A stretch of 59,727 nucleotides of DNA from Metaruminococcus_A sp003150405 (GTDB taxonomy: Bacteria > Bacillota > Clostridia > Oscillospirales > Ruminococcaceae): positions 1 through 59,727 of the forward strand of contig CABUBB010000011.1 of NCBI GenBank assembly GCA_902489745.1, in the 5' to 3' direction. This document shows positions 9,372 to 17,065 of this stretch, piece after piece. Under the pieces are notes generated by a model. The model searched no databases, was not told the origin of the DNA, and worked only from the letters and a program-made list of their open reading frames with translations. Each line of letters opens with the position of its first letter. Position 1 is the first letter of the stretch. A program made the position numbers and the translations under genes.

Positions 9372-9741
9372 CAGCCCTCATACCCGGGAAAACGCAAAAA
9401 GCCGCGGCTGCATTTTGCACATTCGCTGTAACTCCGGAGATTTGAAGGCAGATCTCCCATTATCGGTCAAGCGGCTTGAAATGCCCGGCCTTCAAATTCC
9501 TTCCGGTACAATCGAAACATCCTATTCAAAAAAGACAGCGTCTCTGGAGGCGCTGTCCTTTTTGCCGTTATGCTATAAAGAATCACCACAAACACAGCGC
9601 AGCCGGCTTGTGAACCGACACTGGAAAGCCCGCATTTCCCGCTCAGGCTTTTTGAAACGAAAAAAGCAGGGTGCCGCTCCTCCACATCCGCAGAAATCAC
9701 CGGCGGCTCCCGGTTCATTTCGCTGCTTCCGCATTGACCCC
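9372..9741. other. Intergenic region, no gene seen
   Basis: 370 bases between two convergent genes. It holds one good terminator-like hairpin (9534-9565) and short GC-rich stretches. Six-frame reading gives only short frames without ribosome sites. Confidence 0.6.
9534..9565 (+). terminator. Intrinsic terminator for the glycosylase / DinB-like transcript
   Basis: GACAGCG and CGCTGTC form a stem around TCTCTGGAGG, followed by CTTTTTG on the plus strand; AAAAAA precedes it, so it may work in both directions between the convergent genes. Confidence 0.7.
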
Positions 9742-10575
9742 TTATGCTTCGTTTTGCCTGGACCAAAACGCCTGAAGCCAGTTCACCACGCCGTCGGCGT
9801 CGTTGGAAGCGATGATCCCATCCGCCCGTTCTTTCAGCTCTGGCACAGCGTTCGCCACGGCATACCCTTCGTCCGCTGCCTCAAACAACGGCAGGTCATT
9901 AATGGCGTCCCCAAACGCGATCACCCGTTCCGCATGCAGCAGCTCCCTGAGCCGGAGCACCGCGGCCGCCTTGGAGGCTTTGCCGGGCATCAGCTCGCAC
10001 CAGTATTCCTCCCGGTACAGCTCCTGTTGGAGAGTACAGTGCACCTGTTTTTCCCGGCAGAGGGATTCATAGACCGGGAGCAGCTCCTCCCGCTCCCCAA
10101 TGCAGGTGAAATAGAAAATTTCACCTTGGTAAAGTTCATCGGATGAACCCACGGGGGTAAACCGCTTATCGCCCTGGCGGTTGTCAAAATAATAACGGAT
10201 TCCCTCATTCTCAGTTCCCGCGACCCAAAACACCTTTTCCTCCCCGTTTACCAGAGAGTAAACCAGCGGGGAAATACCTGCCTGCTCCACTGCCGCACGG
10301 ATTTCCTGCAGCGCCTCCGGCGCAAAGGCAACCGAATCCAACACCGCCCCGCTCTCCGAGTCACGGATAAACACCCCGTTGTTGGTGACAACTGGGCATC
10401 GAACCGCAAGTCCTTTGGTGACCAGCCGCGCCGAGGAAAGTGAGCGCGCCGTCGCATAGGTAAAGGGCAGTCCCTGTGCAATGAGTTCATTGAGGGTGCG
10501 CAGGCCATACGGCGAAAGCCGGCTGTCGCGTCCAAGCAGGGTGCCATCCAAATCTGAAACAAACAATGCTTTCAT
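9742..10575 (-). CDS. Cof-type HAD-superfamily phosphatase
   Basis: A 277-residue cytoplasmic HAD hydrolase of the Cof/YidA class (C2B cap), acting on phosphosugars or similar small phosphates. Motif I is FVSDLDGTLL at residues 5-14; motif II is in TYATARS (about 38-44); the motif III lysine is in GKASKAAAVLRL (about 202); motif IV is FGDAINDLPLFEAA (about 222-235). All catalytic residues are present. It begins 11 bases after the AraC-type regulator stop on the same strand, so the two genes probably form an operon and the substrate may relate to sugar metabolism. Confidence 0.85.
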   Translation of the reverse strand: MKALFVSDLDGTLLGRDSRLSPYGLRTLNELIAQGLPFTYATARSLSSARLVTKGLAVRCPVVTNNGVFIRDSESGAVLDSVAFAPEALQEIRAAVEQAGISPLVYSLVNGEEKVFWVAGTENEGIRYYFDNRQGDKRFTPVGSSDELYQGEIFYFTCIGEREELLPVYESLCREKQVHCTLQQELYREEYWCELMPGKASKAAAVLRLRELLHAERVIAFGDAINDLPLFEAADEGYAVANAVPELKERADGIIASNDADGVVNWLQAFWSRQNEA

Positions 10576-10586
10576 AGACGTTCCTT

Positions 10587-11465
10587 TCAGTCAAAGGGTT
10601 TTAAGCTGGTGAGTTCCCGGTAACGCCGGGGGGAAACATGGTACCGCGCTTTGAAGGCGCGGGAGAAGTAAGAAGAATCGGCAAAGCCGCAGGCCACCGC
10701 AATTTCAGAGACCGGCAGGCTGGTGCGGGAAAGTTCATGCAGGGCGCGGGACATCCGCAGTTCGGTCAAATGCTCCAGCGGCGTTTCCCGGCAATACTGC
10801 CGGAACAGCCGTTCCAAATGCCTGGGCGAGACCAGAAGCGTTTCTGCCATACCGGCAATAGTGCAGTCCTGTGCAAGATTCTGTTCCATATAATCGTATG
10901 CAGCGGCAATGACGTTGAGATTTTGAGAAGCCGTGGCCTGTGTTTGTTCATACCGGGCGGATAAAAACGCAACCGCCGCCTGAAACAACAGCTTCACCAC
11001 CGCTTCATAGCCCCGGGATTTCTGCTCGGTCTGTTGGATGATACCGTCCGCCATACTCTGCACAAAGCCCATATCCTGCGGCTCAAGGTGCAGCATGCCC
11101 ACATTGGGGCTTTTTTCCCGCAGACGCGGCGCCATAACAAACAGCGGGGCAAATCCCGGAAGCTGGCGGAGCTCCTCCCGGTCAAACAGGAGATTGCGCT
11201 CGTTGTAGCTGAAGTTGATCATGCTGAGCTGCTCCACCTGTTCAAAGGAGTGGCTTGTCTGCCCATTAATGACAAAGACGTCCCCCTCTCCAATTCGATA
11301 AGACTGCTCGCCAACCATGTGGCGCGCCGTCCCGCCCAGCACCACAACCACTTCGGAAAAGCTGTGGGTGTGCCGTACAAACTCCTGCTCCAGCTGCACC
11401 CGCTCCACCCGGAGCTGGTACCCGGTCATGTCTTCGAGAAAATCATCCTCAAAGCGGTAAACCAT
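10587..11465 (-). CDS. AraC-family transcriptional regulator with cupin sensor domain
   Basis: A 292-residue regulator. The N-terminal half (about 15-150) is a cupin-like ligand domain: HTHSFSEVVVVLGG and IGEGDVFVINGQTSHSFE carry the histidine/glutamate pattern of sugar-binding AraC_binding domains. The C-terminal 100 residues hold two helix-turn-helix motifs, with VSPRHLERLFRQYC and the signature SEIAVACGFADSSYFSRAFK before VSPRRYRE. The ATG at 11465 has AGGAG upstream; the in-frame start at 11555 is less likely. It is divergent from the URO-D-like gene across about 107 bp and probably controls that gene and the sugar locus. Confidence 0.88.
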   Translation of the reverse strand: MVYRFEDDFLEDMTGYQLRVERVQLEQEFVRHTHSFSEVVVVLGGTARHMVGEQSYRIGEGDVFVINGQTSHSFEQVEQLSMINFSYNERNLLFDREELRQLPGFAPLFVMAPRLREKSPNVGMLHLEPQDMGFVQSMADGIIQQTEQKSRGYEAVVKLLFQAAVAFLSARYEQTQATASQNLNVIAAAYDYMEQNLAQDCTIAGMAETLLVSPRHLERLFRQYCRETPLEHLTELRMSRALHELSRTSLPVSEIAVACGFADSSYFSRAFKARYHVSPRRYRELTSLKPFD

Positions 11466-11522
11466 GTCGTATTTCTCCTGTTTTTTGTCCGAAAAATCAA
11501 TGAAATTTCTGCGTATCTTTTT

Positions 11523-11528
11523 TATAAT
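11523..11528 (+). promoter_or_regulatory. Probable -10 element in the araC / URO-D-like divergent region
   Basis: A perfect TATAAT lies 45 bases before the ATG at 11573. No good -35 is seen 16-18 bases upstream (best TGAAAT), which fits an activator-dependent promoter such as one driven by the divergent AraC protein. Confidence 0.45.
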
Positions 11529-11572
11529 CATAGCATCGGAACCAAAGATTTGCAACAGAAAGGGGCAATATC

Positions 11573-12655
11573 ATGAAATACAAAGATGATTGGGACCAGG
11601 CTAAAAAGCGCCTGGAAGCGTTCTGGAATGGCGAAATTACCGACCGGTGCTGTGTCGCTGCAACCGGTTTGCGCACCGGGCACACCTATAAGGAGTTCCC
11701 GCTGCCGGAAACCGAGGAAGGACGCAAACAGTACTGGACCGATGCCGAGACCATTATTAAGCGCAACGTGAACCAGTTTGAGAACACCTACTATGGCGGC
11801 GAGGCTTTCCCACAGATTTTCACCAACCTCGGAGCCTCTGGCCTTGCCGGGTACATAAAGGGCATTCGCACCGAATACCGGGATTCCATCTGGTTTTTCC
11901 CGGCGGAAAACGTCACCACCGACGACCCGGAGTCGTTGATCTTTGACAAAGAGAGTTTTCTCTACCGCAAAACGCTGGAGCTCACCAAGGCTTTCTGCGA
12001 ACACAGCAAGGGGGACTATTTTGTCTCGGTGCCGGACATTTCCGGCAACCTTGATACGCTGGAGCATGTTCGCGGCGGCAACAATTTCCTCATGGATCTC
12101 ATCATGGCGCCGGACTGGATCCACGCCGTTATGCCCAAGCTGCTGGAAGCGTACAAAACCACCACCGACGAGTGCTATGAAATCTACAAGGAAAACAACG
12201 AGGGCGGCAGCAGCATTGGCTGGCTCAATATCTGGGCGCCGGGCAAATTCTCTCAGATGCAGTGCGACCTCTCGGTCATGATCTCCAACGACATGTTCAA
12301 CGAATTTGCCATGCCGGAACTCCGAGCACAAGCGGCTTATCTCGACAAGGCGCTTTACCACTTCGACGGCATTGAGCAGATTAACCACCTTGACTCGCTG
12401 CTGTCCATTGATGACCTTGACATCATCCAATGGACCAGCGTATCCGGCCAGCCGGAGCCAACCGAATTCATCCCGGTTCTCAAGAAGATGCAGGCGGCTG
12501 GTAAAAAACTGCTCATCTACAACTTTAAACTGGATGTCTTTGAAACCCTTTTAAAAGAGCTGTCCTCCAAAGGGCTGTTCCTGCTTGGCATGATGGAGAC
12601 CGAAGAAGAAGCACGCGAATTGGTGAAGCTCGCTGAAAAGTACACCCACGAATAA
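11573..12655 (+). CDS. Uroporphyrinogen decarboxylase-fold protein of a sugar locus
   Basis: A 360-residue cytoplasmic protein of the URO-D-like TIM-barrel superfamily. The ATG at 11573 follows AGAAAGGGGC. The C-terminal half reads like URO-D/methyltransferase barrels (LYHFDGIEQINHLDSLLSI, then IIQWTSVSGQPEPTEF, and a terminal LLGMMETEEEARELVKL). The haem-enzyme N-terminal substrate motifs are absent, so it is unlikely to make coproporphyrinogen. Related proteins often occur in glycan-utilisation clusters of gut Firmicutes with no known reaction. It stands alone between a divergent AraC gene and its own terminator. Function unassigned. Confidence 0.7.
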   Translation: MKYKDDWDQAKKRLEAFWNGEITDRCCVAATGLRTGHTYKEFPLPETEEGRKQYWTDAETIIKRNVNQFENTYYGGEAFPQIFTNLGASGLAGYIKGIRTEYRDSIWFFPAENVTTDDPESLIFDKESFLYRKTLELTKAFCEHSKGDYFVSVPDISGNLDTLEHVRGGNNFLMDLIMAPDWIHAVMPKLLEAYKTTTDECYEIYKENNEGGSSIGWLNIWAPGKFSQMQCDLSVMISNDMFNEFAMPELRAQAAYLDKALYHFDGIEQINHLDSLLSIDDLDIIQWTSVSGQPEPTEFIPVLKKMQAAGKKLLIYNFKLDVFETLLKELSSKGLFLLGMMETEEEARELVKLAEKYTHE

Positions 12656-12685
12656 GACGTTAAAAATCGCCTCCATACATCAGAA

Positions 12686-12719
12686 GAAGTCCCCGGGATC
12701 TTGCCCCGGGGGCTTCTTT
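12686..12719 (+). terminator. Intrinsic terminator of the URO-D-like gene
   Basis: GAAGTCCCCGGG pairs with CCCGGGGGCTTC (one bulge) and is followed by TTTC. It separates the URO-D-like gene from the esterase gene, which has its own promoter. Confidence 0.8.
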
Positions 12720-12799
12720 CAATTGAAAAGCGCCTGTTCCGCCGTATTTCCTCGATCGCACAAACCTGTTTTTTCCCAAAACACTTTGACAGCTCCCCC

Positions 12800-12828
12800 T
12801 TGACGGCGTTTGAAATTGAAGGTATATT
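12800..12828 (+). promoter_or_regulatory. Promoter of the CE15-type esterase
   Basis: TTGACG, 17-bp spacer, TATATT. Predicted start of transcription is about 45 bases upstream of the ATG at 12877. Confidence 0.75.
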
Positions 12829-12876
12829 AGCAGGTAGAACGATATCTTTCAACCCAGCAACAAAGGAGTGTATACT

Positions 12877-13944
12877 ATGTACCGACCAAAATTATCCGAC
12901 CTGCCACCCATCCTTATTGACAACGACGGCAACAAAGTTACCACCGTTTCCGCATGGGAGACAAAACGCCGCGGCGAAATTTACGACATTTTTGCAGACA
13001 AGGTTTACGGCCGCGTTCCGAGCATCGACATAGACGTGAGCCATACTATGAAGCGGGAAGAAAACGACCAAACCATTGAATATATTGTCACCATTACCAC
13101 CAAAACCCAATTTGGCACTCATAGCTTTGATGGATATGTTTCGGTTCCCAAAAGCGGCAAACCCTGCCCGGTGGTTGAGCTGATTCAGTTCCCTTATCAG
13201 GTTACCAGCGAGTTCAAGCCGAAGTTAATGAAGCGCGGCTATGCGCTTGCGCGTTTCTATTATACCGATATCTGTACCGATGACAACAACGATTTTTCCA
13301 CCGGACTGCACGCGGTTGTAAAAGAGGGGGACGGCGTGCGCAAGCCCAATACCTGGGGCGCCATTGCAAGCTGGGCCTGGGCTGCTTCCCGCCTGATGGA
13401 CGCCGTTGCCGAAATCCCGGAGATTGACAGCAGCAGGGCCGCCATTGTCGGCCATTCCCGCACCGGCAAAGCATCGCTCTGGTGCGGTGCGTCGGATCCG
13501 CGGTTCAAACTGATCTGCAGCAATGAATCCGGCTGCGGCGGTACCGCCATTACCCGTGGTAAGGTGGGCGAGCATATTAAAAATATCTGCGAGGGCTTCC
13601 CCTGCTGGTTCTGCGATACCTATAAGACCTTTGGCGACGACGAAGAACACATGCCGTTTGATCAGCATATGCTTCTTGCGCTCATCGCACCGCGCTGCCT
13701 CTACGTACCGAGCGCCATTGACGACACCTGGTCCGGCCCGGAGCCGGAATACCTTGCCGCCAAATATTGCGGTGAGATTTACGAGCTGTACGGCAAAAAG
13801 GGGCTTGGGCTTGAAAAATATCCCATCATTGGCACGGTGGATCAAAGCGGCTGCGTCGCTTATCATTTACGCCGCGGCGGCCACAGTCTCTCGGTCTACG
13901 ATTGGGATGAATACATCAATTACGCAGACAAGGTGCTGAAATAA
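12877..13944 (+). CDS. CE15-type glucuronoyl esterase-like alpha/beta hydrolase
   Basis: A 355-residue enzyme starting at ATG 12877, eight bases after AAAGGAG; a GTG at 12868 sits inside that site. The bacterial CE15 hallmark GHSRTGKASLWCGASD carries the nucleophile serine (about residue 192); SNESGCGGTAITRGKVGEH follows, then FDQHMLLALIAPRCLY and the catalytic histidine in RRGGHSLSVYDW. Known CE15 enzymes cleave the ester between 4-O-methylglucuronic acid of xylan and lignin alcohols. Most are secreted; this one shows no signal peptide, so it probably de-esterifies imported acidic xylo-oligosaccharides. That fits the nearby GH43 and sugar-binding genes. Confidence 0.85.
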   Translation: MYRPKLSDLPPILIDNDGNKVTTVSAWETKRRGEIYDIFADKVYGRVPSIDIDVSHTMKREENDQTIEYIVTITTKTQFGTHSFDGYVSVPKSGKPCPVVELIQFPYQVTSEFKPKLMKRGYALARFYYTDICTDDNNDFSTGLHAVVKEGDGVRKPNTWGAIASWAWAASRLMDAVAEIPEIDSSRAAIVGHSRTGKASLWCGASDPRFKLICSNESGCGGTAITRGKVGEHIKNICEGFPCWFCDTYKTFGDDEEHMPFDQHMLLALIAPRCLYVPSAIDDTWSGPEPEYLAAKYCGEIYELYGKKGLGLEKYPIIGTVDQSGCVAYHLRRGGHSLSVYDWDEYINYADKVLK

Positions 13945-13970
13945 TAAATTGCTGCTCTGTACTGCTCAAA

Positions 13971-13994
13971 GGGCCTCCGGTGGAGGCCCTTTTT
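13971..13994 (+). terminator. Intrinsic terminator of the esterase gene
   Basis: GGGCCTCC and GGAGGCCC form the stem with a GGT loop, preceded by AAA and followed by TTTTTC. Confidence 0.88.
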
Positions 13995-14031
13995 CTGCAC
14001 AAACGCCATGGAGCTATTTTCCCTAAAAGTC

Positions 14032-14062
14032 TTGACTTTGACGCGACGTCGTCCTTTAAAAT
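14032..14062 (+). promoter_or_regulatory. MerR-type autoregulated promoter with 19-bp spacer
   Basis: TTGACT and TAAAAT are separated by 19 bases, the over-long spacing typical of promoters twisted into shape by MerR proteins. The spacer holds the dyad GACGCGACGTCGTC, centred on the perfect palindrome CGACGTCG, as expected for the operator. The MerR gene starts 21 bases downstream. Confidence 0.75.
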
Positions 14063-14082
14063 GTAGAAAAGGAGGGGAAACC

Positions 14083-15045
14083 GTGAAAACCATGACCATC
14101 AGCGAAGTGAGCAAAGCCTGCGGTGTTTCCACAAGAACACTCCGTTATTATGAGGAGATTGGGCTTCTGCCCAGCCTGCGCCGAGAGGATTACGCCTACC
14201 GGGTGTACGACGAAGCCTCTGTCCGGCGGTTACAGCAAATCTTGGTCCTGCGGAAGCTGCGCATCCCACTCAAGCAAATTGCATCTCTTTTCCACTGTGC
14301 AGAACCTCAGAAAGCAGCCGCCCTGCTTGAGTCCAACCTCCGCACACTGGACTTGGAACTGACCGAGTTGCACTCCGTCCGGGACATTCTGCATAGCCTG
14401 ATGAAACAGCTGGAATCCGCCGCGGATTCATCTCCTTCGCCGGAACTGCTCTGTGACGGCAAATCGTCAAACCTCATGCAGGTTTTAACCCATTCCGTTT
14501 TGTTAAAGGAGACGTCTGCCATGAACCAAACCACTTTCTCCGCCGTGCAGGATCTTCGTATTCTCTACCTGCCGCCCTGTACCGTTATTGCCAGCCATTT
14601 CTTCGGTGAAAACCCCGAGGAACACGCGCTCCAGCCGCTTTTGGCACTGCTGCGGGAAACAGCGCTTCAAAAACGAAAACCAGACCTGCGGATGTATGGC
14701 TTTAACAACCCTTTCCCAGCCAATGGGGAAACGTATGGATACGAATACTGGGTGACCATTCCAGAGGATTTTGATGTACCGGAACCGTTCCGGAAAAAGC
14801 ATTTCCCCGGCGGGCTGTATGCCGCGCACTGCATCAGGATGGGGGATTTCCAGGAATGGCGTCTGCTCGGCGACTGGATAAAGACCAGCACCGAATACAC
14901 CGCCGATCTGCGGAATCCGTTCGGGATGGGAGGCTGCCTGGAAGAACACCTGAACCTCTATTCCTTTTTGGAAAGTGGCGCTGAACGGATGGATTCCATC
15001 CAACTGGATCTGCTCCTTCCCATCCGGGAAAAGAAAGCCGATTGA
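14083..15045 (+). CDS. MerR-family regulator with GyrI-like effector domain
   Basis: A 320-residue transcription factor. The GTG start at 14083 follows AAAGGAGGGGA; an ATG at 14008 lies before the promoter. Residues 1-75 form the winged helix: MTISEVSKACGVSTRTLRYYEEIGLLPS then YRVYDEASVRRLQQI, followed by a dimer helix. Residues from about 155 form a GyrI/SOUL-like effector pocket (RILYLPPCTVIASHFF, KPDLRMYGFNNPF, GYEYWVTIPEDFDVPE). Such proteins sense bulky hydrophobic or cationic compounds. The only clear target is its own promoter. Confidence 0.87.
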   Translation: MKTMTISEVSKACGVSTRTLRYYEEIGLLPSLRREDYAYRVYDEASVRRLQQILVLRKLRIPLKQIASLFHCAEPQKAAALLESNLRTLDLELTELHSVRDILHSLMKQLESAADSSPSPELLCDGKSSNLMQVLTHSVLLKETSAMNQTTFSAVQDLRILYLPPCTVIASHFFGENPEEHALQPLLALLRETALQKRKPDLRMYGFNNPFPANGETYGYEYWVTIPEDFDVPEPFRKKHFPGGLYAAHCIRMGDFQEWRLLGDWIKTSTEYTADLRNPFGMGGCLEEHLNLYSFLESGAERMDSIQLDLLLPIREKKAD

Positions 15046-15216
15046 ACCGGTGGGTATAGATGCACTTTTTCCTGCATTACCACCGTTCCATCAACAACAC
15101 CGCTGGCCGCACGCTGGCACGGAGAGTATTTTCCCGGAATTCTCCTTTCCGTCCGCGGAATCCAATTTCACAGTCCTGCTCTTTCTTGCAGGGTTCAAAA
15201 ATCCTGGGAGACGGTG

Positions 15217-15245
15217 TTGACAAAGCGCCTGGGATCTGTTATGAT
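15217..15245 (+). promoter_or_regulatory. Promoter of the aroF leader transcript
   Basis: Consensus TTGACA, exactly 17 bases, TATGAT. Transcription should start near 15252, giving an untranslated leader of about 225 bases before aroF. The 170 bases between the MerR stop and this promoter show nothing else. Confidence 0.88.
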
Positions 15246-15284
15246 AAATACACACTTTAAAGCGATAAAGCAAAGAGGTGCAAA

Positions 15285-15392
15285 ATGTTTTCTGTTACCA
15301 TCAACCGCAGCAATCGATATTTTCGTTGGTATTACCTGGCCTGTAGCAAGCCGGGGCGTTTGTTGTGCGCTGATTTATCGGGAAATGGATAA
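15285..15392 (+). CDS. Leader peptide rich in aromatic codons, upstream of aroF
   Basis: A 35-codon open frame with ATG at 15285 after AAGAGGTG. Codons 11-18 read RYFRWYYL, five aromatic residues (Tyr-Phe-Trp-Tyr-Tyr) in eight codons, covering all three end products of the pathway that DAHP synthase opens. It ends at TAA 15390-15392, 28 bases before a terminator that precedes aroF. This arrangement is that of a transcription-attenuation leader peptide: ribosome stalling at the aromatic codons when charged tRNAs are scarce would favour an alternative RNA fold. Too short for ordinary gene callers. Expression is inferred, not shown. Confidence 0.72.
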   Translation: MFSVTINRSNRYFRWYYLACSKPGRLLCADLSGNG

Positions 15393-15420
15393 TCTTCATC
15401 CACGAACAGATAAACCTTGA

Positions 15421-15458
15421 AAGCCGACAACCGTTTCCGGTTGCCGGCTTATTTTTTT
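15421..15458 (+). terminator. Attenuator terminator in the aroF leader
   Basis: AAGCCGACAACCG pairs with CGGTTGCCGGCTT around TTTC (one mismatch) and is followed by ATTTTTTT, 19 bases before aroF. The upstream stretch GGAAATGG (15381-15388, just before and within the leader stop region) can pair with CCGTTTCC (15431-15438) in the hairpin, one G-U pair included, giving a candidate antiterminator. Confidence 0.82.
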
Positions 15459-15476
15459 AAAAAAGGAGCATGTATT

Positions 15477-16487
15477 ATGATTGTCGTACTCAAACCGGAT
15501 TCTCCAAAACCAAAGGTTGACGCCCTGCTCGCCACCCTGAAGTCCAAAGGGGTGGACATCCACTTCAGCGAAGGGGAATATACCACCCTGTTCGGCATTG
15601 TGGGAGATATTACAAAAATCAACCAGCAGGCGCTGGAGGCGGTAGATATTGTAGCAGAAGTCAAGCGGATTTCGGAACCCTACAAGTTGGTCAACCGCAA
15701 ATTCCACAGCGATGACACCAGCATCCGGGTAGGGAATGGCGTAATTGGCGGCGGTACCTTTGGGGTGATTGCAGGCCCCTGCTCGGTGGAATCCCCGGAG
15801 CAGATCATTGGGGTCGCCAAGCGGATGAAAGCCGCTGGAGCCAAATTCCTGCGCGGCGGCGCCTTTAAGCCCCGCACCTCCCCTTACGCCTTCCGCGGCC
15901 TTAAAGCAGAAGGAATTGAGCTGCTGCTGGAGGCCAAAAAGGAAACCGGTCTGCCCATTGTCAGCGAACTCACCAGTCTGCGCCATATAGACCTGTTTAA
16001 TGAGGTCGATGTCATCCAGGTGGGAACGCGTAATATGCAGAACTTTGATATGCTCTCAGAGCTTGGGCACTGTGACAAACCCATCCTGCTTAAACGCGGC
16101 CTTTCCAGCACCATGGAGGAACTGCTCATGAGTGCCGAATACATTGTTTCAGGCGGGAACCAGAACGTCATCCTGTGCGAACGCGGCATCCGCACCTTTG
16201 AAACCGCCACCCGCAACACCTTGGACATCTCCGCCATCCCCCTGCTCAAACAGAAAACCCACCTGCCGGTCATTGTCGATCCAAGCCACGCCTCCGGCAT
16301 TGCGTCCTTAGTGCCCACCCTTGCCAAGACCGCTGTGGCCGCCGGGGCGGACGGCTTAATGGTAGAGGTTCATCCCAATCCGCCGGAAGCGCTTTGCGAC
16401 GGCGCGCAATCCATTACCCCGGACACCTTTGACAGCGTGATGAAAGACATCCGAGCGCTTTGTACCTTTGAGGGAAAGGTGCTGTAA
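15477..16487 (+). CDS. aroF: 3-deoxy-7-phosphoheptulonate (DAHP) synthase, B. subtilis type
   Basis: A 336-residue cytoplasmic enzyme joining phosphoenolpyruvate and erythrose 4-phosphate, first step of the shikimate pathway. ATG at 15477 follows AAAAAGGAG. Residues 1-70 form the ferredoxin-like regulatory domain (IVVLKPDSPKPKVDALL), and the TIM barrel starts near residue 95 with VIAGPCSVESPEQI. Then come FLRGGAFKPRTSPYAFRG, VIQVGTRNMQNF, KPILLKRGLSSTMEE, and PVIVDPSHASG and MVEVHPNPPEALCDGAQS, which carry metal and substrate ligands. Complete for the type I-beta family. Regulation is probably double: allosteric through the N-terminal domain and transcriptional through the leader-peptide attenuator. 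Confidence 0.96.
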   Translation: MIVVLKPDSPKPKVDALLATLKSKGVDIHFSEGEYTTLFGIVGDITKINQQALEAVDIVAEVKRISEPYKLVNRKFHSDDTSIRVGNGVIGGGTFGVIAGPCSVESPEQIIGVAKRMKAAGAKFLRGGAFKPRTSPYAFRGLKAEGIELLLEAKKETGLPIVSELTSLRHIDLFNEVDVIQVGTRNMQNFDMLSELGHCDKPILLKRGLSSTMEELLMSAEYIVSGGNQNVILCERGIRTFETATRNTLDISAIPLLKQKTHLPVIVDPSHASGIASLVPTLAKTAVAAGADGLMVEVHPNPPEALCDGAQSITPDTFDSVMKDIRALCTFEGKVL

Positions 16488-16674
16488 AAACGGCCCAGAA
16501 CACTCGTACCACACGGTTGGGTTCCGCAGTGTCGAAAATGGTTTGCTTACTATTCCAAACGGTTTTCCCCTACGGTCAAGGCGGCTTCCACGTTTTACTT
16601 GATGGCACTGCTCCCTACCTGTGTTAGATTGTTCCTGCCTGTAATCCTTCGCTGGAAGCCCGGCAGGGGGCTCG

Positions 16675-17025
16675 GTGGCGGTTCTTCGGCTGTCTCCGGA
16701 TGGACAAGAAAACACAGGAAGGTGTTCCACACCCGTCAATTTGTATGAGGAGCGGGCTTCTGATCCGCACAGAGCAAGTGAACATACGCAGTTCACCGCG
16801 CTGGGCTTTGAGCTGTTGGAATCCAGCGAAACGGTTTTTCCCATCCGGTTTTATGATGTCGACGCCCTTGTATACTACGCAGGTCATATCCCATGGGAAT
16901 TCCCCGGTTTTTCGGTTGAACATTGTTTTTCTGTCCTGCTGGAATTGCAGCGAGAGGTTAAACAACAAGGGTATTTTGAAACCCATTGGCGCTGGTTTTT
17001 TATGGTGCTGCGCAAACCGATATGA
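16675..17025 (+). pseudogene. C-terminal relic of a SAM-dependent methyltransferase
   Basis: The frame from about 16789 to the stop at 17025 matches the last third of small-molecule methyltransferases: FTALGFELLESSE, then FPIRFYDVDALVYYAG, IPWEFPGFSVEHCF and a final WRWFFMVLRKP. The SAM-binding N-terminal two thirds, with the glycine-rich loop, are missing, and the preceding bases do not read as the family. It is therefore a truncated remnant left between aroF and the acetyltransferase gene. Confidence 0.65.
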
Positions 17026-17065
17026 CGCTCTCATTATCAAGAATCTACAAACGGCGGTGAATTTT

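Noticed and set aside
10640..10660. GGTACCGCG-like text suggesting a T-box
   Set aside because: It lies inside the AraC coding sequence and lacks the other T-box elements and a terminator.
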